A DNA stretch of 62,749 bases from Actinoplanes sandaracinus (GCF_030009775.1 NZ_JASCTH010000002.1:407618-470366); one strand, 5' to 3'; counted from the stretch's first letter, positions 34,541 through 42,606 are shown. The notes: generated by a model not told the origin, from the sequence alone. Numbers and translations: made by a program.

Positions 34541-36231
34541 TTCAGGAGCTCCTCGTCGGCCCGCAGCACCCAGGTGGCGAACGTCTCGCCGTCGGTGCGG
34601 CCGTCCAGGTAGTGCCGGGCGACGCGTTCCACGTACTCCGGAAGCTCTTCGGCGGTGGCCTTGAGACCGCGGACCTTGCGGCCGAAGCCGGCGGTCTCGC
34701 CCTTGGCCATGCCGAGAGCGCCGCCGAGGTGGATCTGGAAGCCCTCCACCTGCTCGCCGTGCGCGTTCATGACGAGCTGGCCCTTGAGGCCGATGTCGGC
34801 GACCTGAGTGCGGGCGCAGGCGTTCGGGCAGCCGTTGATGTGGATCGACAGGTCGGCGTCGAAGCCCTTGAGCCGGTCCTCGAGGCGGGCCACCAACTCC
34901 TCGCCGCGCGCCTTGGTCTCGACGATCGCGAGCTTGCAGTACTCGATGCCGGTGCACGCCATGGTGCCCCGGCGGAAGGCCGAGGGACGGGCTTCCAGCC
35001 CGATCGCCCGGAGGCCTTCGACGAGCGGTTCCACCTGGTCGTCGGCGACGTCCAAGACGAGGAGCTTCTGGTACGCCGTGAGCCGCACCCGGTCCGAGCC
35101 GTGCGCCTCGACCAGGTCGGCGAGTTTGGTCAGCTGCCCGCCCGAGGAGCGCCCGACGACGGGGGCCGCGCCGATGTAGTTGCGCCCGTCCCGCTGCTTG
35201 TGCACACCGATGTGGTCGATCGGCTTCTCCGGCAGCTCCGGTGCCGGGCCGTCGATCAGCGCGCGGCCCAGGTATTCCTTCTCCAGGACCTCACGGAACT
35301 TCTCGACACCCCAGTCGGCGAGCAGGAACTTGAGGCGGGCGCGGTGACGCAGGCGCCGGTAGCCGTAGTCCCGGAAGATCCCGACGACGCCCTCCCAGAC
35401 GTCCGGGATCTCGGCCAGCGGCACCCAGACGCCGAGCCGCTCGGCCAGGCGCGGGTTGGTGGAGAGGCCGCCGCCGACCCAGAGGTCGAAGCCGGGCCCG
35501 TGGTCGGGGTGGTGCACGCCGACGAACGAGATGTCGTTGGCCTGGTACGGCCCGTCCGGCAGCCAGGAGATGACCGACTTGAACTTGCGGGGGAGGTTGG
35601 AGTAGCGCGGGTCGCCGACGTACCGCTTGACGATCTCGTCGATCGCCGGCGTCGCGTCGATCACCTCGTCGACCGACACCCCGGCGACCGGGCTGCCGAG
35701 AACGATGCGCGGGCAGTCGCCGCAGGCCTCGGTGGTCTGCAGGCCGACCGCCTCCAGCCGGCGCCAGATCTCCGGCATGTCCTCGACCCGGATCCAGTGC
35801 ATCTGGATGTTCTGCCGGTCGGTGATGTCGGCCGAGTCGCGGGCGAACTCGGTCGCGATCCCGGCGATGACGCGCAGCTGGGCGAGGTTGAGGGCGCCGC
35901 CGTCGATGCGGACCCGGAGCATGAAGTACTCGTCCTCGAGCTCCTCGGGCTCCAGCACCGCGGTGCGGCCGCCGTCGATCCCGGCCTTCCGCTGGGTGTA
36001 GAGGCCCCACCAGCGGAACCGGCCGCGCAGGTCGGCGGGGTCGATCGAGGAGAAGCCGCCGTGCGCGTAGATGTTCTCGATCCGCGCTCGCACGTTGAGC
36101 GGGTTGTCGTCCTTCTTGCTGCGTTCGTTGGGGTTGAGCGGCTCGCGGTGTCCGAGCGCCCACTGACCCTCGCCGCGCGCCTTACGGGGGCGGGCGGCCG
36201 GCCTTGCAGCGGGAGTGTTGCTGGGCGCCAT
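34537..36231 (-). CDS. sir: ferredoxin-dependent sulfite reductase (siroheme/[4Fe-4S])
   Basis: A 564-residue enzyme reducing sulfite to sulfide with six electrons. The cluster/siroheme ligands are C426, C432, C468 and C472 (C-x5-C and C-x3-C, in ACTGIEYC and NGCPNAC). Two pseudo-repeats of ferredoxin-like and parachute domains occupy the chain. Related nitrite reductases share these motifs, and the substrate call rests on the operon with cysH. GGAGG precedes the ATG at 36231 with a nine-base gap. It begins the main operon, 123 bases after the leader peptide stop. Confidence 0.94.
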   Translation of the reverse strand: MAPSNTPAARPAARPRKARGEGQWALGHREPLNPNERSKKDDNPLNVRARIENIYAHGGFSSIDPADLRGRFRWWGLYTQRKAGIDGGRTAVLEPEELEDEYFMLRVRIDGGALNLAQLRVIAGIATEFARDSADITDRQNIQMHWIRVEDMPEIWRRLEAVGLQTTEACGDCPRIVLGSPVAGVSVDEVIDATPAIDEIVKRYVGDPRYSNLPRKFKSVISWLPDGPYQANDISFVGVHHPDHGPGFDLWVGGGLSTNPRLAERLGVWVPLAEIPDVWEGVVGIFRDYGYRRLRHRARLKFLLADWGVEKFREVLEKEYLGRALIDGPAPELPEKPIDHIGVHKQRDGRNYIGAAPVVGRSSGGQLTKLADLVEAHGSDRVRLTAYQKLLVLDVADDQVEPLVEGLRAIGLEARPSAFRRGTMACTGIEYCKLAIVETKARGEELVARLEDRLKGFDADLSIHINGCPNACARTQVADIGLKGQLVMNAHGEQVEGFQIHLGGALGMAKGETAGFGRKVRGLKATAEELPEYVERVARHYLDGRTDGETFATWVLRADEELLK

Positions 36232-36328
36232 CTCGGCGTTCCTCCGGGTTTCGTGGGCGCGCTGTGCCGCTCACGGCCCGTTGGGAGGCTCGTGACATCT
36301 GTGTCAGGAGTTGGGCCCGGCGGTCGAG

Positions 36329-36351
36329 CGCCCGGAAATGGAAATCGGGCG
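36329..36351 (-). promoter_or_regulatory. hairpin directly after the leader peptide, possible attenuator element
   Basis: A perfect CGCCCG/CGGGCG stem with an 11-base A-rich loop starts three bases downstream of the leader peptide stop codon on the minus strand. A second small stem (TGACA/TGTCA near 36291-36304) lies nearer sir. Their exchange on ribosome stalling is a hypothesis. Confidence 0.45.
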
Positions 36352-36354
36352 TCG

Positions 36355-36441
36355 TCAGGAAGCCGGACACATGGCGCTGCGGACACGGCCGTAGTCGACG
36401 TGGCGGCGGGCCACGAAGCGGCGGTCAACTGCAGCGGTCAT
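36355..36441 (-). CDS. Cys-containing leader peptide of the sulfur operon
   Basis: A 28-codon ORF. The C-terminal part, RRHVDYGRVRSAMCPAS, fits the actinobacterial putative-leader-peptide pattern of a basic start, RxHxDxxRVxSA and one Cys near the end. Such peptides precede sulfur-assimilation and cysteine genes, where ribosome pausing at a Cys codon is thought to report cysteine supply. The Cys is a UGU codon five codons before the stop. An AGAGG ribosome site lies nine bases before the ATG. It is too short for database-style homology, so the call rests on pattern plus position. Confidence 0.75.
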   Translation of the reverse strand: MTAAVDRRFVARRHVDYGRVRSAMCPAS

Positions 36442-36568
36442 GTCGGCAAGCCTCTCACGCGCAGGCATTCTCGGCCAGCACGGTCCAGATTCCGGGAGTG
36501 TGCGGAGTAGCACAACGCCAACACCTTGTAACAGTTGCCCCCTAGGCTGTACCACCCACCCGCGTTGA

Positions 36569-38107
36569 TCAGCGCTTTTCCAACGGGACCACCAGCACGG
36601 CCTCGGTGCCGTTGCCCGAGCGGTTGCGCAGTTCGATGCTGCCGCGCAGCTCCCCGGTGGCCAGCGCGCGGACGATCTGCAGCCCCAGCCGGTTGCTTCC
36701 CTCGAACTTGAAGCCCTCCGGCAGGCCCCGCCCGTTGTCCGCGACCGTGACGTGCAGCTGCTTGCGGAACCGGTGCGCCGAGACGACCACCTCCCCGGCG
36801 CCGTCGGCCGGCTCCGCCTCCTCCTCCAGTGCCGGGAAGCCGTGCTCGACCGCATTGATCAGCAACTCGTTCAGCACCATCACGAGCGAGGTGGCGATCT
36901 CGGCGGGCAGCACGCCGAAAGTGCCCTCCCGGCGGATCACCACCCGGTAACCGGTGGCGGCCACCTCGGTCGCGGCGGACGCGACCCGGTCCACGATGCC
37001 GTCGAACTCGACCGCCTCGTCGCTCGACATCGAGAGGGTCTCGTGCACCAGGGCGATCGAGGCGACCCGGCGGACCGACTCCTCCAGCGCCATCCGGGCC
37101 TCCGGGGCGTCCACCCGGCGGGCCTGCAGGCGCAGCAGCGCCGCCACGGTCTGCAGGTTGTTCTTCACCCGGTGGTGGATCTCCCGGATGGTGGCGTCCT
37201 TGGTCATCAGCGCCCGCTCCCGGCGGCGCACCTCGGTCACGTCCCGCACCAGGACCAGCGCGCCGATCGGCACGCCGGCCGGCAGCAACGGCAGCGCGCG
37301 GGTGAGCACGGTCGCCCCGCGCGCCTCCATCTCCATCCGCGCCGCGAACTCGCCCCGCAGCGAGGCCAGGATGCGCTCGGCCGCGTCGTTGCCCTCCAGC
37401 GGGTCGCCGGAGAGCCGGCTGGACAGTTTCGCCAGCTCCTCGCCGACCAGGTGAGCGTTGAACCCGAGCCGCCGGTACGCGGACTGGGCGTTCGGGCTCG
37501 CGTAGGTCACCTTGCCGGAGGCGTCCAGCCGGATCAGGCCGTCACCGACGCGCGGCGCCGAGGTGATCTCTCCCGGCAGGCGGGGCGGCGGGAACGTCCC
37601 GTCCGCCACCATCTGCGCCAGGTCGTCGGCCGTGGTGAGGTAGTTGAGTTCCAGCTGGCTGGGGGTGCGCGCGGTGCTCAGGTTGGTGTCGCGGCCGATC
37701 ACCGCGATCACCTCGCTGAGCGCCTCCTCCAGGTCGGTGGCGTCGCGCAACCGGACCGGGATGGCCTCGTGGCGGGCGGGGGTGTCGCCGTACCAGACCG
37801 GGTCGCCCTCCCGCCAGATCCGCTCCTGCGTGATGGCGACGTCGAGGTGTGCCACCTCCGGCCCGCCGACGATCTTGCCGACCTGGTCGTCCTGGTACGC
37901 CGTGGGCGCCGTGGTCGGCCGCACCTGAGCCACGCAGAGGAACTCCCGCGGCTTCCTCGGTTCCCCCTTGATCGGCACCCAGAGCAGCAGGTCCGCGAAG
38001 GAGAGATCGGACAGCAGCTGCCAGTCACCGGCGATCCGGTGCAGATGGTCGATGTCGGCGGAGCTGAGATCGGTGTGTTCTTCGACGAGATCACGCAGGG
38101 TGGACAC
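36569..38107 (-). CDS. pdtaS: cytoplasmic sensor histidine kinase, PdtaS-like
   Basis: A 512-residue soluble kinase. Residues 1-140 form a GAF-like domain, about 185-300 a PAS-like domain (DGLIRLDASGKVTYASPNA), and the rest a HisKA_2/HATPase module with the phospho-acceptor His in EIHHRVKNNLQTVAALLRLQ. That combination and its placement near whiB1 match mycobacterial PdtaS, which phosphorylates the antiterminator-type regulator PdtaR. No pdtaR is in this window. The start is GTG at 38107, with no membrane segment. The gene is monocistronic. Confidence 0.92.
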   Translation of the reverse strand: MSTLRDLVEEHTDLSSADIDHLHRIAGDWQLLSDLSFADLLLWVPIKGEPRKPREFLCVAQVRPTTAPTAYQDDQVGKIVGGPEVAHLDVAITQERIWREGDPVWYGDTPARHEAIPVRLRDATDLEEALSEVIAVIGRDTNLSTARTPSQLELNYLTTADDLAQMVADGTFPPPRLPGEITSAPRVGDGLIRLDASGKVTYASPNAQSAYRRLGFNAHLVGEELAKLSSRLSGDPLEGNDAAERILASLRGEFAARMEMEARGATVLTRALPLLPAGVPIGALVLVRDVTEVRRRERALMTKDATIREIHHRVKNNLQTVAALLRLQARRVDAPEARMALEESVRRVASIALVHETLSMSSDEAVEFDGIVDRVASAATEVAATGYRVVIRREGTFGVLPAEIATSLVMVLNELLINAVEHGFPALEEEAEPADGAGEVVVSAHRFRKQLHVTVADNGRGLPEGFKFEGSNRLGLQIVRALATGELRGSIELRNRSGNGTEAVLVVPLEKR

Positions 38108-38133
38108 GGCCCAAGACTGCCAGACGCTTGTTT

Positions 38134-39189
38134 CTAAAGAGTCGTGGTGACCTTCTTGAGCCCGCGCGGCGCGTCCGGGTCCTCGCCCCGGGCCAGCGCC
38201 AGGGAGAGCGCCAGCTGCTGCAACGGCAGGATGTCGAGCAGCGGGGCGTACCGCTCGTCGACGGACGGGACGGCCAGCCGCGCCGAGGCGCCCTCGATGT
38301 CCGAGCCACCGATCGTCACCACGTCGGCACGGCGCTCGCCGAGCCGGGTCACCACGTCCCGCATCGAACGGCCGCCGGGGCCGTCGCCGACCACGGCGAG
38401 CACCGGCACGTCCGGGTCGGCCATCGCGAGCGGGCCGTGCAGCAGGTCGGCGCCGGAGAAGGCGAGCGCGGGCAGGTAGGAGGTCTCCATCAGCTTGAGC
38501 GCGGCCTCACGGGCGGTCGGGTAGGCGTACCCCCGGCCGGTCGTGACCAGGCTGGAGGCGAACCGGTAGCGCTGCGCCAGCTCCCCGGCGGACCGGTCGG
38601 CGAGCACGCCGGCGGCCAGCTCGGGCAGTTTCTCCAGCGCGGCCCGCTCGTCGGCGGGCAGCCGGCCGTCGCCGGCCCGGATGCCCTCGATCAGCATCAG
38701 CAGCGCGAGCAGCTCGGCGGTGTAGGTCTTGGTCGCCGCCACGGCCCGCTCGTGCCCGGCCACCACGTCGACGGAGAGCTCGGCGGCCTCGGCCAAAGGT
38801 GAGTCGGGGTTGTTGGTGAGCGCCAGGGTCAGCGCGCCGGTCTCCCGGGCCACGCTGAGCACGCCGCTGAGGTCGGCCGATCCGCCGCTCTGGCTGACGC
38901 CGACGACGAGCGTGCCGGTCAGGTCGGGGCGGGCGCCGTAGAGCGTGATCGCGCTCGGGGAGGCGCTGGCCACCGGCAGGCCCAGCCGGATCTCGGCCAG
39001 GTACGCCCCGTAGAGCGCCGCGTGGTCGGACGTGCCCCGGCCGACGAAAAGGACACTGCGCGGCGCCCGGCGGGCCACCTCGGCGGCCACCTCGGCGATC
39101 GCCCCGGACGGCCCGGCCTCCAGCAGCCGTGCGAAACCGGCTGGTTGTTCCGCGATGTCCTCCGACATCCCCAGGCCTCGCTGTGTCAC
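38134..39189 (-). CDS. SIS-domain sugar-phosphate isomerase (glucosamine-6-phosphate deaminase/GlmS C-terminal-like)
   Basis: A 351-residue protein of two SIS domains and no glutaminase domain. The first has the sugar-binding VGRGTSDHAALYGAYLAE and SQSGGSADL, the second TTGRGYAYPTAREAALKLMETS, like the isomerase half of GlmS and the AgaS/NagB-II deaminases. Ammonia supply without glutaminase suggests a deaminase acting on amino-sugar phosphates. GTG at 39189 has GGGGAGG six bases upstream and was preferred over two earlier codons. The divergent intergenic region contains a 12-base palindrome. Confidence 0.87.
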   Translation of the reverse strand: MTQRGLGMSEDIAEQPAGFARLLEAGPSGAIAEVAAEVARRAPRSVLFVGRGTSDHAALYGAYLAEIRLGLPVASASPSAITLYGARPDLTGTLVVGVSQSGGSADLSGVLSVARETGALTLALTNNPDSPLAEAAELSVDVVAGHERAVAATKTYTAELLALLMLIEGIRAGDGRLPADERAALEKLPELAAGVLADRSAGELAQRYRFASSLVTTGRGYAYPTAREAALKLMETSYLPALAFSGADLLHGPLAMADPDVPVLAVVGDGPGGRSMRDVVTRLGERRADVVTIGGSDIEGASARLAVPSVDERYAPLLDILPLQQLALSLALARGEDPDAPRGLKKVTTTL

Positions 39190-39264
39190 GTGATCCTCCC
39201 CTTCCGCGCGATCCATGCGCAATCTGTGCGCAGTCTTGCAAGAAGAAGCTTAGTTAGTCAATTT

Positions 39265-39276
39265 TTCGTGCACGAA
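39265..39276. promoter_or_regulatory. perfect palindrome TTCGTGCACGAA, candidate operator
   Basis: A 12-base perfect dyad in an AT-rich stretch between the divergent SIS and TPR genes, 16 bases upstream of the -35 of the TPR promoter. It could bind a LacI- or ROK-type sugar repressor, but no such gene is in the window. Confidence 0.5.
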
Positions 39277-39292
39277 TGAGCAAACGTGAGGA

Positions 39293-39321
39293 CTGACAAT
39301 CGACCGCACTTCCCCTAGGGT
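39293..39321 (+). promoter_or_regulatory. sigma-A-type promoter of the TPR gene
   Basis: CTGACA (39293-39298), a 17-base spacer and TAGGGT (39316-39321). The -10 ends eight bases before the GTG, so the 5' leader is at most a few bases. Confidence 0.65.
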
Positions 39322-39329
39322 CTTCACTC

Positions 39330-40886
39330 GTGGATTCCCGCCCTTCGGCCCGCCGTGACCTCGCACGCGCCCGCGCCGCTCTGGAGGCCGGCGAGACCGT
39401 GCCCGCCGCCGGGCATCTCGCCGCCGCGCTGACCCACGCCCCCACCCTGCCCGAGACTCACGAGCTGCTCAGCCGCTTGGCGGCACAACCCGGTGGCGGG
39501 CTCGGCCTCTTCGTCGTGGAGCCGCACGCGCCGGCCGGCCGGCTCGCCGCTCGTGCCCACCTGCTGGCCGCCGCCGGCCGCCCCGAGGAGGGCCTGCCGC
39601 TGCTGGCCGCCGCCAGCGGAAACCTCCCGGCCCTCGACTGGGCCGGGGTGCCCTGGGTCACGGACCCCGCGCTCGGCGCCCGGGTCGAGCCGGGGCACGT
39701 GGCCCGGACCGTGATGCGGCTCTGCACGGCGGTCGGCGACCCGGCGCCGGCGGAGACCGTGACCCCGCTACGCCCCTACCTGACCGTGGTCCGCCACGCC
39801 GTCGCCGCGCACGGCGAGCACGCGATGCTGCTCGGCGCCGGCTCGGCGCTGGCGCGCCGGCTCGGCGAGGTCCGCCTCGCCGTCGAGTGGGCCGGGCGCG
39901 GCGCGCGGGCCCAGCCGTCCAAGCTGGGAGAGATCTGGCTGGGGTATGCGTTCCGCAGCGCCGGCCGGATGCCCGAGGCCCTCGCCGCCCTCCGCCGGGC
40001 GGTCGCCTACGACCCCGACGACCTCTCGGTCTACGCCGACGTCGCGGCCACCCTCGCCGATCTGGGCCGCCTCGACGAGGCGCTGCGCTGGACCGAGCTG
40101 GCCCTGGAGCGCGACCCCGGCTTCGACTGCGTGGTGCACACGGCCCACCGGCTGCGTTACCGCGCCGACGGCGACGTCGCCCACCTGGTCGGCCTGGCCG
40201 ACTTCATCCGGGGCAACCCCGACGACGCGCACGAGCACTCCGACCTGGAGGAGTGCTGCCGCAACACGCCGTGGCTCGGTGGCCTCCCGCCCGGGCCTCC
40301 GCTGCCCGCCGGCCGCGCCCCGGTCCACGCCGAACCGTCGGCGGACGCGCTGCGCCGGCTCCAGCGGGTCGCGGGCCCGACCTGGCCGCACCCGCCCGGC
40401 GCCTATGACCGGGCACTCGGCCTGGTCCTGGTCGAGCCGTGGGAGCTGCTGGCCCTGCTCGCCCACCCGGAGACGGTCCGCGCCGACCAGCAGAACGGTC
40501 TGGAGGTCTGGGCCTGCCTCGGACTGCTGCACCACGGGACGGAGGAGCCCTGGCTGGAGTCGAGCCGCCGGCGGCTGCTGCTCGGGCTGCTCGACGGTGA
40601 CGTCGACCGGGTGACGCAGGCGGCGCTGTTCGCCCTAGTCGCCTATGCCTGGGTGGACCCGGAGGCTCGGGCCGACATCGCCCCGGTGGTCGCCGGGCGC
40701 CTCACCGAGACCGCTTCCGGTCCGGCCGCCCGCGCGGTCGCCGAGCTGGCTCTCACCGCGCCCGCGCTGGACCGGCCGACCCGGGAACTGGCCGCCGCCA
40801 CGATCCGGGTGCCGGCCGTCCCCCGTCAGCGCGGCAGAGCCGCCTGGCTCCGCTTCGCTTCGCGGCGGCCGCCGTACCACCGATGA
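39330..40886 (+). CDS. tetratricopeptide-repeat protein
   Basis: A 518-residue Ala/Leu/Arg-rich, all-helical protein. Recognisable TPR pairs occur at residues about 5-45, 190-225 (LGYAFRSAGRMPEALAALRRAV) and 225-260 (VYADVAATLADLGRLDEALR). The C-terminal 200 residues have less regular helices. There is no signal peptide or catalytic motif. It probably scaffolds protein complexes, partner unknown. Start GTG at 39330 fits the promoter. It is convergent with the biotinyl-domain gene across a bidirectional terminator. Confidence 0.8.
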   Translation: MDSRPSARRDLARARAALEAGETVPAAGHLAAALTHAPTLPETHELLSRLAAQPGGGLGLFVVEPHAPAGRLAARAHLLAAAGRPEEGLPLLAAASGNLPALDWAGVPWVTDPALGARVEPGHVARTVMRLCTAVGDPAPAETVTPLRPYLTVVRHAVAAHGEHAMLLGAGSALARRLGEVRLAVEWAGRGARAQPSKLGEIWLGYAFRSAGRMPEALAALRRAVAYDPDDLSVYADVAATLADLGRLDEALRWTELALERDPGFDCVVHTAHRLRYRADGDVAHLVGLADFIRGNPDDAHEHSDLEECCRNTPWLGGLPPGPPLPAGRAPVHAEPSADALRRLQRVAGPTWPHPPGAYDRALGLVLVEPWELLALLAHPETVRADQQNGLEVWACLGLLHHGTEEPWLESSRRRLLLGLLDGDVDRVTQAALFALVAYAWVDPEARADIAPVVAGRLTETASGPAARAVAELALTAPALDRPTRELAAATIRVPAVPRQRGRAAWLRFASRRPPYHR

Positions 40887-40941
40887 GGGGCAGGCGGTGC
40901 TCCGCCCGCCGGCTCATCGACGGTGATCGCGAGAAAACGTC

Positions 40942-40963
40942 GATCCCGCGCCGGCGCGGGATC
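40942..40963. terminator. bidirectional hairpin terminator
   Basis: A perfect GATCCCGCG/CGCGGGATC stem with a CCGG loop between the convergent TPR and biotinyl-domain genes. Confidence 0.75.
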
Positions 40964-40970
40964 AGGAGGG

Positions 40971-41189
40971 TCAGCCCTCGATGACCGCGATGAGGTCGCC
41001 CTCCTGGACGACGTCACCCTCGTTGACGGCCAGCTGAGCGACCGTCCCGTCGGTCTCGGCGAGGACCGGGATCTCCATCTTCATCGACTCGAGGATCACC
41101 AGAGTGTCCCCCTCAGCGACGGTGGCGCCCGGCGCCGTCACGACTTTCCACACGTTGGCCACCATCTCGGCCCGGATCTCGTCCGCCAT
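40971..41189 (-). CDS. biotinyl/lipoyl-attachment domain protein (TB7.3-like)
   Basis: A 72-residue free-standing biotin-carrier domain. The attachment Lys37 is in ESMKMEIPV, the classic biotinylation motif, with the preceding GDTLVILE and following GDVVQEGDLIAVIEG turns. It matches mycobacterial TB7.3 (Rv3221c), which lies at the equivalent place next to pdtaS. There is no carboxylase gene beside it, so it must serve a carboxylase encoded elsewhere or another acyl transfer. ATG at 41189 follows a GAGGGAGGGGG stretch. Confidence 0.92.
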   Translation of the reverse strand: MADEIRAEMVANVWKVVTAPGATVAEGDTLVILESMKMEIPVLAETDGTVAQLAVNEGDVVQEGDLIAVIEG

Positions 41190-41326
41190 GGGTCCAACCC
41201 CCTCCCTCAACAACCTGCCCGGTGAACGTCATCAAATCACGGATCGGACGCGGGCGAGTCCCGCCCGGCCCGACGCGCCCATTACGATCGGCAGCGAGTT
41301 CACGCACCACGAACAGGAGTGCCGGC

Positions 41327-41401
41327 ATGGCGAAGAAGTCCCGCAAGAAGAAGGCCCGTAAGAAGAGCGCCGCCAACCACGGCAAGCGCCCCAACAGCTG
41401 A
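41327..41401 (+). CDS. ribosomal protein bL37 (actinobacterial)
   Basis: A 24-codon gene for a Lys/Arg-rich peptide, MAKKSRKKKARKKSAANHG plus KRPNS. It matches the pattern I recall for mycobacterial bL37, MAKRGRKK..., with the same NHGKRPN tail. It was found in mycobacterial 50S structures and is encoded between the TB7.3-like and rshA-like genes there, exactly as here. An AGGAG site lies seven bases before the ATG. A perfect terminator follows five bases after the stop. It is shorter than ordinary gene-finding cut-offs and easily overlooked. Confidence 0.9.
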   Translation: MAKKSRKKKARKKSAANHGKRPNS

Positions 41402-41406
41402 AAACG

Positions 41407-41434
41407 AAAAGGCCCGGCATCCGCCGGGCCTTTT
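41407..41434. terminator. bidirectional intrinsic terminator
   Basis: A perfect 12-base-pair stem AAAAGGCCCGGC/GCCGGGCCTTTT with an ATCC loop. It ends bL37 on the plus strand and, through the A-run on the other side, rsrA on the minus strand. Confidence 0.93.
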
Positions 41435-41439
41435 GGCTC

Positions 41440-41724
41440 TCAGGGAAGGAACTCCCTGGTCTCGGCTTGGATCTCGAGCTGGCCCAGTTTGTGGCGCAGC
41501 CGGTCACGCAGCTCAGCCGGGGCTCGCTCGTCGCCGCAGCAGCGGCCCACCAGCGCCTTCACGTCGTGCTCGATGCCGAATTCCCGCAGGCAGCCGGAGC
41601 ACTCGTCCAGGTGTTTCTGGATCAGCATGCGCCGGTCCTCGGAGCACTCCAGATCGAGGTAGAGGTACACCTCGCTGAGGACGATGCTGCAATCGGTGTC
41701 GTGCTCGTTCTCGTCGTGGCCCAT
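41440..41724 (-). CDS. rsrA: zinc-containing redox anti-sigma factor RsrA/RshA
   Basis: A 94-residue ZAS-family anti-sigma factor. The zinc site H38-x3-C42-x2-C45 (HLDECSGC) together with C12 forms the thiol switch: disulfide formation releases zinc and frees the sigma factor. A CC pair near residue 62 is extra. The gene follows sigR, with the stop of sigR six bases upstream of this ATG. An in-frame GTG at 41733 overlapping the sigR stop is an alternative start adding three residues. Confidence 0.94.
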   Translation of the reverse strand: MGHDENEHDTDCSIVLSEVYLYLDLECSEDRRMLIQKHLDECSGCLREFGIEHDVKALVGRCCGDERAPAELRDRLRHKLGQLEIQAETREFLP

Positions 41725-41729
41725 CGACC

Positions 41730-42332
41730 TCACGCCCCCTGCGGTTCGGAGGTCGCGGTCCGCGTGATGCCCCGGTCAGCCGCGTACTGCTCCAGGAGCT
41801 TGCGCAGGTTGCGCCGGCCCCGATGCAGCCGGGACATGACCGTGCCGATCGGCGTGCCCATGATGTCGGCGATCTCCTTGTACGAGAAACCCTCGACATC
41901 GGCGAGGTAGACGGCGAGCCGGAAGTCTTCCGGCAGGGACTGGAGCGCTTCCTTGATGTCGCTGTCGGGCAGCCGGTCCAGCGCCTCGGTCTCGGCCGAT
42001 CGCAGACCCTGCGACGTGTGCGACTCGCTCGACGCCAGCTGCCAGTCGGTGATCTCCTCGGTCGGCGACTGCAGCGGCTGCCGCTGCTTGCGCCGGTACG
42101 AGTTGATGTATGTGTTCGTGAGGATCCGGTAGAGCCAGGCCTTGAGGTTCGTCCCCTGCTCGAACTGGTGGAACGCGGAGAACGCCTTGAGGAATGTCTC
42201 CTGCACCAGGTCTTCGGCATCGGCCGGATTGCGGGTCATCCGCAGGCCGGCGGCATACAACTGGTCGACGAACGGCAATGCCTCACGCTCGAAGCGCTCC
42301 CGGCGCTCCTCGGTCCGTTCCTTCTGGGCCAC
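41730..42332 (-). CDS. sigR: oxidative-stress ECF sigma factor SigR/SigH
   Basis: A 200-residue group-IV sigma factor. Region 2 ([25 protein letters not shown], with the -10-recognition helix [23 protein letters not shown]) and region 4 ([41 protein letters not shown]) are complete. It directs the thiol-oxidative-stress regulon under RsrA control. The short form starts at GTG 42332 with GGGGAG eight bases upstream. The frame is open further upstream, and a second GTG at 42533 with its own GGAAGGGG site predicts a long form. A sigma-R-type promoter lies just upstream of that. Confidence 0.95.
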   Translation of the reverse strand: MAQKERTEERRERFEREALPFVDQLYAAGLRMTRNPADAEDLVQETFLKAFSAFHQFEQGTNLKAWLYRILTNTYINSYRRKQRQPLQSPTEEITDWQLASSESHTSQGLRSAETEALDRLPDSDIKEALQSLPEDFRLAVYLADVEGFSYKEIADIMGTPIGTVMSRLHRGRRNLRKLLEQYAADRGITRTATSEPQGA

Positions 42333-42533
42333 CCTGGAATCTCCCCTCGACCGCCCCGCCGAGGATACGGGTAGTGCCCCTGTAACGCCTTCGAAAACCG
42401 CGGGTGTGCTCACGCTCACCGACGGCAGCGGCTGTGACGTCTGAGCCGCGGGCCATTCGGGGGAACCCAGAAGGCTCCGCACCCGGTTCGCCTCACGGCC
42501 GTCACGCTCGACGCTTCCGACACCGGCACGCAC
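42333..42533 (-). other. predicted N-terminal extension of SigR (sigma-R-prime isoform)
   Basis: A 67-codon in-frame extension from GTG at 42533 to the short-form start. The ribosome site GGAAGGGG is seven bases before the GTG. In Streptomyces a 55-residue extension of SigR made from a SigR-dependent promoter gives an unstable isoform that limits the response. The same architecture is inferred here. The extension has no recognisable domain. Confidence 0.6.
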
Positions 42534-42570
42534 TTGAGAACCCCTTCCGCCGATGAGTGTCCAGCTGGAT

Positions 42571-42598
42571 AACACCCTCGACGGCGTCGCACATTCCC
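42571..42598 (-). promoter_or_regulatory. SigR-type autoregulatory promoter
   Basis: On the minus strand GGGAAT (42598-42593), 19 bases, GTT (42573-42571). It matches the SigR/SigH consensus GGAAT-N18/19-GTT. Start of transcription is expected near 42564, about 30 bases before the long-form GTG. Confidence 0.75.
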
Positions 42599-42606
42599 TC
42601 GGCCGT

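Noticed and set aside
34537..36231. Nitrite reductase instead of sulfite reductase
   Set aside because: The siroheme/cluster motifs are shared by both. The coupling to cysH and a siroheme chelatase, and the Cys leader, favour sulfite.
36569..38107. A complete PdtaS-PdtaR two-gene system
   Set aside because: No response regulator with an ANTAR domain lies next to the kinase or elsewhere in the window.
39241..39300. DasR operator for the SIS gene
   Set aside because: The palindrome TTCGTGCACGAA does not match the AGTGGTCTAGACCACT-like dre consensus.
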